Part shown: piece after piece, positions 17,171-26,259 of the stretch
How positions within the stretch are numbered: position 1 is the stretch's first letter
Layout of the letters: the number at the start of each line of letters is the position of its first letter
Assembly: GCA_020638835.1 (NCBI GenBank)
Contig: JACKHV010000001.1
Span: 372,001 to 436,000 of the forward strand
From: Planctomycetota bacterium
Lineage (GTDB): Bacteria; Planctomycetota; UBA1135; GCA-002686595
DNA: 64,000 nucleotides
Direction: 5' to 3'
Translations under genes and position numbers: made by a program
The notes under the pieces: generated by a model
Databases searched by the model: none
Seen by the model: only the letters and a program-made list of their open reading frames with translations
Told to the model about the DNA's origin: nothing

Positions 17171-19362
17171 CGCGTTGGGTCGTGGCGGCGTGTGCGCTCG
17201 CCTGCCTCGCGTGGTCGGCGACGAGCGGCGTGCCGAAGTGCGAGGACGCGCGCGCGCAGCTCGAGTACGCGAGCAAGCGCAAGCTGGAGCTGCGCGGTGC
17301 CCGCGGCGAGGAACGCGCGGCCGCGCGCGAACGAGCGGTCGAGGCGTACCGCGCCGTGCACTACCACTTCCCGCGCGAGCTGCTCGCGCGCGCCGAGGCG
17401 GCCTTCCGCGAGGGCGAGCTGCGGCGCGCCGGCGGCGACGTCGACGAAGCGCGCGAGGCCTTCGAGAGCGCGGCGGCGCTCGGCGCGGGGAGCGAGTTCC
17501 GCGCGCGCGGACGCCTGGAGCTCGGCCACCTCTACCGGCGCTCGAACCGCTGGATCGACGCGCTGAACGCGTACGAACTCGTCGCGCTCGACGAGGACGC
17601 CGCGCCGCGACACCGCGACCGCGCGTGGCTCTGGAGGGCTCGCCTGCAGGCGCGGCTCGGGCGCGAACGCGAGGCATGCGCCGGTTGGGAACACGTCGCG
17701 CTCGAGGGCTTCGACAGCTTCGACCGCCTGGAAGCCTTCGATGAGTGGGCGCTGCACCTCGTCGAGCGCGGCGACCTCGAGGGCGCGGCAGGCGTGATCG
17801 GCTTGTGCGGCGAGCTGCTCGCAGAACGACTCGCGGAGCAGACTCGGCAAGGCGATCGGCTGCGGCGCGTGCATGCTCGGATGCGCTCGGTAGAGCGCTT
17901 GAAGGCCGCGATCGAGGCGCGGCGCAAGCTGCGCGAGGCGGAGGAGGAAGAGCGCGCGCGGGAAACTCGACTCGACCAGGGCCGCGCGCCGCGGCGACCG
18001 CCGGACGCCTTGGAGGTCCCGCGCCCCCCGCTGCCGTGGCGTCCGCTGCGCGTCGGTGATCCGGACCGCCGCGCGAAGGCGTACGCTGTCGGCGTGGAGC
18101 TCGAGCTGAGATCGGGGACCGGGACGCTGCGCCTCGAGGTGCCCGCGGACCGCTTGCGCGACGCGCAGCGCGTGGACGACGCACCGGCTGAGGTCGACGT
18201 CGAGCGCGCCTTCACGGAGCTCGAGTCCGCCGGCGCCTTCGCGGACCTCGCGGGCTCGCGCGTCGAGCTGTTGGTCGTCGACGGCACGCGGCCCGAGCCG
18301 CCGGCGCAGCTCTGCGAGCACTTGCTGGCGCGACTCGCGCCGGCGGCGCGGCTGCGCGTCCTGCTGTGCACCGGTACGCACGATCCCGCGACGCCGGCCA
18401 ACCGCGCGCGCCTCGACGTCTGGCGCGAGCGCGTCGCGCGCATGTCGCCCCGCGCGGAAGTCGCGATCCACGACGCGCGCCGCGACGCGTTCCGCAGAGA
18501 CGGCACGACCTCGCGCGCCACGCCCGTCGAACTGCCCGTTGCGTTCGACTCCGCGGACCGCTTCGTCGTGTTGTCCGACGTGAAGCACCACTACTTCGCG
18601 GGCTACTCCGGGCCGGCGAAGCACTTCCTGCCGGGCGCGGCCTCGGTCGAAGCAGTGCGCGCGAACCACGCCTTCGCGCTCGAGCGCGCCGCCCGCGCGG
18701 GACACCACCCGTGGCACGCGAACCCCGCGCGCCGCACGAACCCCGTGGCGGCGGACTACTGCGAGGCCTTCGAGCTCGCGCTCCGCGGCCGACCCGCGCA
18801 CGCGCTCGTCACGATCGGAGCGGGCGGGCCGCTCGCGTGGATCGGGGGCGGCGAGTTGCCCGAGGTCAGCGCGCGCGCCTTCGACGCCTGCGACCGCCTC
18901 GGCGCCTTCACCGCAGCGCCCGCGCCGATCCTCGTCGTCGAGACGGGCGGCGCGCCCTACGACGACGACTTGTACACGGCGCAGCGCGCGCTCGAGCTGT
19001 CACGCGAGGTGCGGGCGCCGGGTGCGCGCGTCCTGTGGATCGCGGACTGCGCGGGCGGCATCGGCCCGCCCTCCGCGCGCGAGCACTTCGTCGACCTGCT
19101 GGCGCGACCGCTCGATGAGGCGCGACGCGCCGAGCGATCGAGCTACGCGCTCTACTCGCACAAGGCCGTGCGCTTCGCCGACTACCTCGCCGACTGCAGC
19201 GTCGCTCTGGCGAGCCGCTTGCCCGCCGAGCTCGTGCGAAGCATCCATCTCGAGCCGACGTCCGACCCGAACGCGCTGCTCGCGCACTGGTTGGCCGACG
19301 ATCCGCGCGCCGAGGTGTTGGTCGCGCGCGGCGCGGCGCATCGCCTGCACCTCGCACGCTGA
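17167..19362 (+). CDS. Exported helical-repeat protein, in frame with a LarA-like domain
   Basis: One uninterrupted frame of 731 residues from GTG 17167, which overlaps the sigma-factor stop. Residues 1-20 are hydrophobic and signal-like. Residues about 25-290 are TPR-like helical repeats (LELGHLYRRSNRWIDALNAY) ending in an Arg/Glu-rich coiled-coil segment and a Pro-rich linker. From about residue 310 the frame is a complete LarA-type enzyme. An exported repeat domain joined to a normally cytoplasmic enzyme is odd. Either the upstream gene has lost its stop codon, or both products are made, with LarA alone starting at 18094. There is no frameshift sign. Confidence 0.6.
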   Translation: MTRWVVAACALACLAWSATSGVPKCEDARAQLEYASKRKLELRGARGEERAAARERAVEAYRAVHYHFPRELLARAEAAFREGELRRAGGDVDEAREAFESAAALGAGSEFRARGRLELGHLYRRSNRWIDALNAYELVALDEDAAPRHRDRAWLWRARLQARLGREREACAGWEHVALEGFDSFDRLEAFDEWALHLVERGDLEGAAGVIGLCGELLAERLAEQTRQGDRLRRVHARMRSVERLKAAIEARRKLREAEEEERARETRLDQGRAPRRPPDALEVPRPPLPWRPLRVGDPDRRAKAYAVGVELELRSGTGTLRLEVPADRLRDAQRVDDAPAEVDVERAFTELESAGAFADLAGSRVELLVVDGTRPEPPAQLCEHLLARLAPAARLRVLLCTGTHDPATPANRARLDVWRERVARMSPRAEVAIHDARRDAFRRDGTTSRATPVELPVAFDSADRFVVLSDVKHHYFAGYSGPAKHFLPGAASVEAVRANHAFALERAARAGHHPWHANPARRTNPVAADYCEAFELALRGRPAHALVTIGAGGPLAWIGGGELPEVSARAFDACDRLGAFTAAPAPILVVETGGAPYDDDLYTAQRALELSREVRAPGARVLWIADCAGGIGPPSAREHFVDLLARPLDEARRAERSSYALYSHKAVRFADYLADCSVALASRLPAELVRSIHLEPTSDPNALLAHWLADDPRAEVLVARGAAHRLHLAR
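18082..18087 (+). promoter_or_regulatory. Putative internal -10 box for the LarA-like gene
   Basis: TACGCT, six bases before GTG 18094, inside the longer frame. The spacing matches that at 1393 and 59106, suggesting a leaderless LarA-only transcript. Confidence 0.3.
18094..19362 (+). CDS. larA: LarA-like nickel-pincer racemase family protein
   Basis: 422 residues if started at GTG 18094, the normal length and N-terminus for LarA (MELELRSGTGTLRLEVPAD). LarA racemises D/L-lactate or related 2-hydroxyacids using a nickel-pincer nucleotide. Family features: LLVVDGTRPEP (about residue 65), LLCTGTHDPATPANRARL, the His-rich motif DVKHHYFAGYSGPAKHFLPG, ANHAFALERAAR, and YSHKAVRFADYL near the end. 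The LarA family has many homologues with other substrates, so lactate is not assured. A larB homologue is at 57075-57839; larC is not in the window. The same sequence is the C-terminal part of the longer frame from 17167. Confidence 0.75.
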   Translation: MELELRSGTGTLRLEVPADRLRDAQRVDDAPAEVDVERAFTELESAGAFADLAGSRVELLVVDGTRPEPPAQLCEHLLARLAPAARLRVLLCTGTHDPATPANRARLDVWRERVARMSPRAEVAIHDARRDAFRRDGTTSRATPVELPVAFDSADRFVVLSDVKHHYFAGYSGPAKHFLPGAASVEAVRANHAFALERAARAGHHPWHANPARRTNPVAADYCEAFELALRGRPAHALVTIGAGGPLAWIGGGELPEVSARAFDACDRLGAFTAAPAPILVVETGGAPYDDDLYTAQRALELSREVRAPGARVLWIADCAGGIGPPSAREHFVDLLARPLDEARRAERSSYALYSHKAVRFADYLADCSVALASRLPAELVRSIHLEPTSDPNALLAHWLADDPRAEVLVARGAAHRLHLAR

Positions 19363-19365
19363 GAC

Positions 19366-20667
<1,302 letters not shown>

Positions 20668-20787
20668 GGGGACTGGAGTGGTTCGTTCGCGAGCGTGAGG
20701 GGGGAGACGAAAGGGCCTGGCAGACCGGGGAGACGGTTCGCCAGGGCCGCGAGCTTAGGATATCGTGGGCCGTTCGATCCGATCCGC

Positions 20788-20863
20788 GGGCGATTAACTC
20801 AGTGGCTAGAGTGCCTCCCTTACAAGGAGGAGGTCGGGGGTTCGAATCCCTCATCGCCCACCA
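20788..20863 (+). tRNA. tRNA-Val (anticodon UAC)
   Basis: A 76-base cloverleaf with encoded CCA. Acceptor GGGCGAT (20788-20794) pairs with ATCGCCC, discriminator A, then CCA. The anticodon stem CCTCC/GGAGG encloses loop CTTACAA, giving anticodon TAC at 20821-20823. The T arm contains GGTTCGAATCC. It reads GUA Val codons. The minus-strand methyltransferase frame ends inside it, at 20820. Confidence 0.97.
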
Positions 20864-22079
20864 CCCCCGCGCCGGGCGCTGCCTCGGTCCGCGGCAGCGG
20901 ATCGACCAGGTAGGCCCGGTGGCCGTCCGCGAGGCGCGCGACGAGCAGGGTGCCGCGGCGTCCCGAGCGGCGGGAGAAACGCGCTGCGAGCGCCTCGGAC
21001 GAGTCCGCGTGGCCCCGCTTCTTCACGGTCAGCGGCCCGACGTCGTGCGCCGTGAGCAGCGCGCGGACCTGCTTGCGGTCGAGCGGCGCGCTGCCGAGCA
21101 CGCGGAAGTACGCGAGGCCGGGCGCGGCCGTCGGCGCGGGTCCGCCGAGGTAGGCGAGTTCCCGGGCGAGCGGCCGCATACCCGCGGCCTTCGCGACGCG
21201 CTCGAGTTGGCCCGCGCGGATCAAGGCGGGGTCGGGGTCGGCGATCCACGCGACTTCGTGCGCGGCCCACGAGTCCAGTGCTTCGACCGACTCGCGCTCG
21301 CCGCCGACGCGCTCGTCGACGGACGTGCCGCGCAGCACCCGGGCCGCCGCGCGCGGGCGGTCCGCGGCCAGCTCGCCGAGCCACAGCACGGCTTCGACCA
21401 GCGAACCGTTCAGCGAGGTCCACTCGAAGGCGCTCGCGCGGGGCCCGGCGTGCAGCTCGGCGTGCCGCGCGGGGTCGTAGGCCGGCGGCAGCTTGATCGC
21501 GGCGCCGCGGCAGCGGTCCGCGAGCTTCAAGCACGCGGCAAGCGTCGGCGACCACTCGGCGGGGGACATGCTGCGGTGCTCGCCCGTGCGTCGGTCCGGG
21601 TCGAGCAGCAGCCAGTCGGCGTCGAGCGGGGGATGCAGCGCGTCCGCGACGATCACACGGCCGGCGTGACCGGCGCCGAGCAAGTTGGCGCGCGCGCGCC
21701 GCGCGAGCTCGGGGTCGCGGTCCGCGGAGACGAGCTGCGCGCCCGTCGCGGCGAGCGCGAGGCTGTCCGCGCCCAGTCCGCACGTCGCGTCGAGCACGAC
21801 ACCACCCGAGGCGCGCATCGCGAACTCGGCGGCCCGCGCCGCCGCGACGCGCTCGGGCGTCGCCTGTTCCAGACCGCGCCGCGTTAGAAATCGCAACCTG
21901 CCGGACGGGAAGCGCTTCAGCGCACGCGCTCGCAACTCGTGGAGTTCAGCAGCGATACGACCGCGCTCGGGTCCGAGCCGCTCGCGCAAGCGCGTGGCAA
22001 TCGCGAGTGCATCGAGACCGACCGGTAGCTCGGCGAGCGCCGCCTCGAGCTCGGCGTCGTCAAGCGCGAGTCGACCCAT
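20820..22079 (-). CDS. Class I SAM-dependent methyltransferase, THUMP-like type
   Basis: 419 residues from ATG 22079 (preceded by GGTACCGAG); a TTG start at 22118 is also possible. The SAM-binding core is VVLDATCGLGADSLALAATG (motif I) and VSADRDPEL (motif II), with LLLDPDRRTGEH near the catalytic position. This matches the bacterial family annotated as class I methyltransferases with a THUMP-like C-terminal domain (PLTVKKRGHADSSEALAARF). The substrate is unknown. There is no stop codon before the converging tRNA-Val: the last 15 or so residues (GDEGFEPPTSSL) are the antisense of the tRNA, so the mature tail is probably non-conserved. Confidence 0.78.
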   Translation of the reverse strand: MGRLALDDAELEAALAELPVGLDALAIATRLRERLGPERGRIAAELHELRARALKRFPSGRLRFLTRRGLEQATPERVAAARAAEFAMRASGGVVLDATCGLGADSLALAATGAQLVSADRDPELARRARANLLGAGHAGRVIVADALHPPLDADWLLLDPDRRTGEHRSMSPAEWSPTLAACLKLADRCRGAAIKLPPAYDPARHAELHAGPRASAFEWTSLNGSLVEAVLWLGELAADRPRAAARVLRGTSVDERVGGERESVEALDSWAAHEVAWIADPDPALIRAGQLERVAKAAGMRPLARELAYLGGPAPTAAPGLAYFRVLGSAPLDRKQVRALLTAHDVGPLTVKKRGHADSSEALAARFSRRSGRRGTLLVARLADGHRAYLVDPLPRTEAAPGAGVVGDEGFEPPTSSL

Positions 22080-22225
22080 CTCGGTACCCCGGACCAACTG
22101 TGAGAATTGCGCTGGCAACGGCGGGACGGCACCGATACTTTTGGACCCGTTGCGCGATTCGGGTGCGAAGCGGTTGGTTCCCCTTGCTCCGTCGCAGTGC
22201 AGATCCGGGTTCGGGGAGGAGATGC

Positions 22226-24181
22226 ATGAGCCGTATCCTTGTCATCGATGACGATCCAGGCAACCGACTGATCGTGAAGAGTCGGTTGGGCGATCTCGGC
22301 TACGAGGTCCTGCTCGCGGAGACGGGGGCGGAAGGCCTCGTCGAAGCACGCCAGGAGAGTCTCGACATGGTGATGGTCACGGCGCCGCTGGGCTCCGGGA
22401 TCGATGCGGTGGAGGTCTGCCGGCGCTTGAAGTCGATGCCGCAGACCGGAGTCGTCCCCGTGCTGCTGTACAACAACAATCCCGCGTCCGGCGACGAGAT
22501 GGGTCGCGCGTACGACGCGGGCTGCGACGCTTATGTTGCGAAGAGCTCGATGCCGGTGCTCGACCACGTGGTCCGCGTGCTGCTGCGCCAGAAGTCGATC
22601 CACGCCGACCTGAAGGACCAGAACGCCGTGCTCGAGCGCCAGAACCGCGCGCTCGTCGAACAGGCGCAGTGCAAGGAGGATCGCGAGACCTCCCAGCGCG
22701 ACGCAGGCGAGCAGAGCCTCGCCATCCGTCACCTCGCGGCCGGTCGCCCCGACGGCATGATGCTCGTCGACGCCGAGGGCTTCGTGCGGCGCGCCGACCG
22801 GGGTGCCTGCGAGTTCTTCGGAAACCGCATCGAGGGCAAGAACCTCGGCAGCCTCGCGCCGGCCAGCGGCCTCGAGGCCTTCGTGCGCGACGCGCGCTCG
22901 GAGTCCCGTGAAGGCTTCCGCTTCGACCTGTCGGCGATCGGCGGTCGCACCGCGCGCTCGCTGACCGCCTCGGTGGTCCCGCTCGTCACCACGCCCGGAG
23001 AGTCGGCGCGCGGACTGAAGGTCGTCTTGCTGCTCGACGTCGGGCGCCGGCGCATCGCCGCCGAGATGTTGCGCACCTCGGAACCGGGCATCCCGCGCCA
23101 ACAGCTCGGCTCGCTGCTCGACGCCGCGCACGAGGTCTACAACCGCGCCGCGCTCGTCGGCGAGAGCTCGACCATGCATGCCGCGCGCGACCTCGTGCAG
23201 GCCTTCGCCAAGCACCCGCGCCCGGTCCTGATCGAAGGTCCGAAGGGCGTCGGCAAGCTGCGTCTCGCGCGCACGCTGCACTACAGCGGCCCTTTCTCCG
23301 GCGCCTTCCTGCAAGTGCGCTGCTCGGCCTTCGACGAGGCAGGCCTGGCGAAGGAACTCTTCGGCTACGTCCGCGAAGGCGGAGACGCCTCGTCCAGCCG
23401 CCCCGGCCTGCTGCACCAGGCGTGCGACGGAACGCTCTACCTCGAGGAACTCGGCGGCATGCCGAAGGCGGTCCAGGATCGTCTGCTCGAGTTCATGCGC
23501 ACCGGGCAGGTCGTCCGCGAGGGCGGCACGCGCAAGGAACAGCTCGAGGTGCATCTGATCGCCTCCACCTCGGTCGACCTCGCCGGCCGCGTCAAGGAAG
23601 GCAAGTTCTCGAAGGACCTCTTCGCGCTCTTCGCGGAGTGTCGCATCGCGCTGCCGCCGCTCGTCGAGCGCGCCGAGGACGTCCTGCCGCTCGCGATCCA
23701 TTACGTGTCGCGCTACGGCCCAGCGAACGGGGTGCACGAGATCACCGACGAAGCGCTGCACCTCTTCTTGCAGTACGACTGGCCGGCGAACGTCGCCGAG
23801 CTGATCGAAGTCGTGCGCGAAGCTTGTCGCCTCGCCACGGACGGCACGATCACCCCGGCGACGATGCCGCAGCGCCTGCGCGAGCTCGCGGAAGACCTCC
23901 CGACCCGCGAAGTGATCCCCGCCTCACCGCGCGAGTCCTCTCCCAACGGGACGCACCGCATCGGAGCCCCCAACGAGGTGCGCTCCTCCGGGCCCGCGGT
24001 GCGTCGCCACCACGAGTGGGACATCACCGACGATGACCCGATCAGCCTGGACCACTACGAGATGAAAGTCCTGCTGCGTGCGCTCGAACACGTCGACGGC
24101 GACAAGCTCGCCGCCGCGCGCCTGCTGAACGTCGGCAAGAGCACGCTCTACCGCAAGCTCAAGCGCTTCGGCATCCAGTAG
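22226..24181 (+). CDS. Degenerate NtrC-like regulator (pseudo-receiver, PAS, AAA+, Fis HTH)
   Basis: 651 residues from ATG 22226 behind GGGGAGGAG. Residues 1-120 are a CheY-like receiver starting ILVIDDDPGNR, but the phosphoacceptor position is Thr (MVMVTAPLGSG). A short coiled coil and a PAS-like domain (about 170-275) follow. The AAA+ domain (about 305-545) has Walker A GPKGVGKLRLAR and Walker B GTLYLEEL. It lacks the GAFTGA sigma-54 contact loop (GGDASSSRPGLL instead) and the usual FREDLYYRL arginine-finger segment (FSKDLFALF). A Fis-type helix-turn-helix closes the protein (LAAARLLNVGKSTLYRKLKR). It probably binds DNA but is unlikely to be phosphorylated or to activate sigma-54 conventionally. 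Its stop sits in palindrome copy 2. Confidence 0.88.
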   Translation: MSRILVIDDDPGNRLIVKSRLGDLGYEVLLAETGAEGLVEARQESLDMVMVTAPLGSGIDAVEVCRRLKSMPQTGVVPVLLYNNNPASGDEMGRAYDAGCDAYVAKSSMPVLDHVVRVLLRQKSIHADLKDQNAVLERQNRALVEQAQCKEDRETSQRDAGEQSLAIRHLAAGRPDGMMLVDAEGFVRRADRGACEFFGNRIEGKNLGSLAPASGLEAFVRDARSESREGFRFDLSAIGGRTARSLTASVVPLVTTPGESARGLKVVLLLDVGRRRIAAEMLRTSEPGIPRQQLGSLLDAAHEVYNRAALVGESSTMHAARDLVQAFAKHPRPVLIEGPKGVGKLRLARTLHYSGPFSGAFLQVRCSAFDEAGLAKELFGYVREGGDASSSRPGLLHQACDGTLYLEELGGMPKAVQDRLLEFMRTGQVVREGGTRKEQLEVHLIASTSVDLAGRVKEGKFSKDLFALFAECRIALPPLVERAEDVLPLAIHYVSRYGPANGVHEITDEALHLFLQYDWPANVAELIEVVREACRLATDGTITPATMPQRLRELAEDLPTREVIPASPRESSPNGTHRIGAPNEVRSSGPAVRRHHEWDITDDDPISLDHYEMKVLLRALEHVDGDKLAAARLLNVGKSTLYRKLKRFGIQ

Positions 24182-24282
24182 AGAAGTACGGTACCGCGTT
24201 CGTTTTTCCAAAATAAGCGCACCGACGCCGAAGGCGCCGGTGCGCTTATTTTGGAAAAACGAACGCGGTACCGTACTTCTCT
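24180..24282. repeat. 50-bp palindrome, copy 2 of the family
   Basis: Arms 24180-24229 and 24233-24282 pair around GAA with one A-C mismatch (24225 with 24237). It fills the whole gap between two converging stop codons: the left arm includes the last two bases of the regulator's TAG, and the right arm ends one base before the TGA complement at 24283. The outer arm is the same as in copy 1 except for two compensated changes; the inner stem differs. A bidirectional terminator is a natural reading. Confidence 0.88.
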
Positions 24283-26244
24283 TCAGGGCAGCTCGAGTAC
24301 GGCTTCTTCGCTGACGAAGTCGTACGCGCTGCCGCCCGCGGCGTGCGGGTTGAGCAGCACGGCGCGCACGCGCGCGACGTCCTTGGTGACGGCGCCGAGG
24401 CGCGCGCTGAAGGCTAGCACCTCGCGGTCCTCGGTGGGGTAGAGCAGCAGGTTCGTGCGCGCGAAGACCTTCAGCTGCTTCTCGATCCCGCCGCGCGGGT
24501 TCAGCGCTCGTGAGTTCCCTTCGGCGTCCTCGATCAGCACGCGCAGGTGCGCGAGCTGTTCCGAGCCTTCGTGGCGCAGGTTCACGCGCAGTTCGCCGTC
24601 GAAGAGCTCGACGCGCAGCTCGGGCCGCAGTCCGAGGTTCCGCGCGCGCAGCAGGTGCACGGGGTCGCGGCGGCTCGGCGCGGTGCGGCCGAGCGCGATG
24701 CGGACCGGCACGGTGATCAGTTCGTAGTCGTCGAGGGCCGCGCGCACCGCGGCGATGCTCGCCGGGTTCGAGGGATCCGCGTCCATCTCGCGCAGCCACT
24801 CCTCCGCGAGCTCGTCGGGGCTCGGCACGCGCCGCGCCAAGGAAGAGCGCGGGACGAGGTAGTCGGGACGGCGCCCGAGTTCGGCCGCGAGGTCGACACG
24901 CGGTCGGCCCGACCAGCTCTGCAGCGCAGCGCCCTCCGCTGTCGGCGTGGCGCGGCCGAGCAAGTCCCACACGTCGCGGTGCGACAGATAAGCGATCGAG
25001 CCGGGCCACGGCGAGCCGATCGTCACGTGCGGTTCGGTCTGGTCGCGCAGGTACACCCCGACGGCGCGCAGCAGCGCCGAGGTGCCCATCTCTTCGTCGA
25101 GACCGGCGCGCCCGAGTCCGTCGGCGAAGCCGTAGGTGCCCGCGCCCGTCGTGTGTTCGTCGAGGGCGGCGCGCCAGCGCTCGAGCGGCACCGGGCCGAG
25201 GTCGCCCGAGCTGCGGCTGCCGAGCCCGGCGAGCAACACCGCGGCGACGAAGGCGGTCCACGCCGTGCTGCGGACCCACTGCCGCGGGCTGTTCAGCGCG
25301 CAGATCATGCCTTCCTGCGCCGCGATCAGCGCGAGCGGGAGCGCCGGTAGGAACGCGCGGTGGAACGAATCGCGCCCGCCGCCGGCTGCGACGGCGACGA
25401 CGCACCACAGCGCGGCGAGCTCGAGCGCGCGTCGCCCCGTGTCGCTCAGCCTCCCGCGCAGCAGATACCACGCCGCGAAGCAGACGAGCAGCGGCGAGGC
25501 GGAGACGGCCGCGAAGCCGAGCAGGTCCGAGAGCCCGTCGGACCAGCGGCTAGGGTCGTGTTCGAAGAGGTGCGCGAGCGTCGGCGACACGAGCGACCCG
25601 CCGAACGCACGGCGCACGAGCGTCAGCGCGACCGCGCCCAGCAGGGCCACGCCGAACGGCCAGAACGCACCACGTCCCTCGCGCTTCTTGCGCACGAGCT
25701 GCATCACGAACAGCGCGGCGGCGATCAGCCACCCCTCGGGTCGCGTCCAGCCCGCGAGCACCAGCGCGAGCGCGAGCAGGCGGTGGTAGTCCTTCTCGAG
25801 GCTCGCGAAGGCCGTTATCACGAACAGCATGAACAGCGGCCACTCGGTGCCGCTGACGGCCGCCGCCGCGAAGCCGCCGGAGATCGCGAGCAGCAGCGGC
25901 GCGATCAAGCTGGCGATGCGGTCCTGGTGGAAGCGCGACGACACGATCATCGTCAGCAAGCTCGCGCCGAGCCCGACGGCGGCTGCGAACAAGTGCGTCG
26001 GCCAGTACAGACGTTCGCTCACCGCGCAGATCCAGACCCACAAGGTCGACGGATAGGCGTCCGCGGCGTGCGTCCCGAAGTTCCAGCCCCAGTTGCCCTC
26101 GTAGGCGATCTTGCGCGCGACGCGGAAGGCGGCGTAGGCCATCTCACCCGGCGCGGCGAGGTCGCCGGACGGGTCGCTGTGGATCGCGAAGGCGTGCGCG
26201 ACCAGCACGGCGAGGGCCACGAAGAGGGCGATGCTGCGGTTCAT
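24283..26244 (-). CDS. Large GT-C-like integral membrane protein
   Basis: 653 residues from ATG 26244. Residues 1-340 contain about nine hydrophobic spans. The first loop holds acidic residues and HAADAYPSTLWVWICA, a layout typical of GT-C glycosyltransferases that use polyprenyl-phosphate sugars. VSGTEWPLFML and GWTRPEGWLIAA are also typical of this superfamily. The last 300 residues are soluble and probably extracytoplasmic, with a beta-rich end. Substrate and family are not recognised. TAGCAT nine bases before the ATG may be the -10 box. It converges on the NtrC-like gene with only palindrome copy 2 between, and lies downstream of thiI on the same strand. Confidence 0.75.
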   Translation of the reverse strand: MNRSIALFVALAVLVAHAFAIHSDPSGDLAAPGEMAYAAFRVARKIAYEGNWGWNFGTHAADAYPSTLWVWICAVSERLYWPTHLFAAAVGLGASLLTMIVSSRFHQDRIASLIAPLLLAISGGFAAAAVSGTEWPLFMLFVITAFASLEKDYHRLLALALVLAGWTRPEGWLIAAALFVMQLVRKKREGRGAFWPFGVALLGAVALTLVRRAFGGSLVSPTLAHLFEHDPSRWSDGLSDLLGFAAVSASPLLVCFAAWYLLRGRLSDTGRRALELAALWCVVAVAAGGGRDSFHRAFLPALPLALIAAQEGMICALNSPRQWVRSTAWTAFVAAVLLAGLGSRSSGDLGPVPLERWRAALDEHTTGAGTYGFADGLGRAGLDEEMGTSALLRAVGVYLRDQTEPHVTIGSPWPGSIAYLSHRDVWDLLGRATPTAEGAALQSWSGRPRVDLAAELGRRPDYLVPRSSLARRVPSPDELAEEWLREMDADPSNPASIAAVRAALDDYELITVPVRIALGRTAPSRRDPVHLLRARNLGLRPELRVELFDGELRVNLRHEGSEQLAHLRVLIEDAEGNSRALNPRGGIEKQLKVFARTNLLLYPTEDREVLAFSARLGAVTKDVARVRAVLLNPHAAGGSAYDFVSEEAVLELP

Positions 26245-26259
26245 CTCTCGCGGATGCTA

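Noticed and set aside
22080..22225. Promoter between the methyltransferase and NtrC-like genes
   Set aside because: GATACT at 22134-22139 and TTGCGC at 22107-22112 are 21 bases apart, too far for a normal promoter; no better pair was seen.
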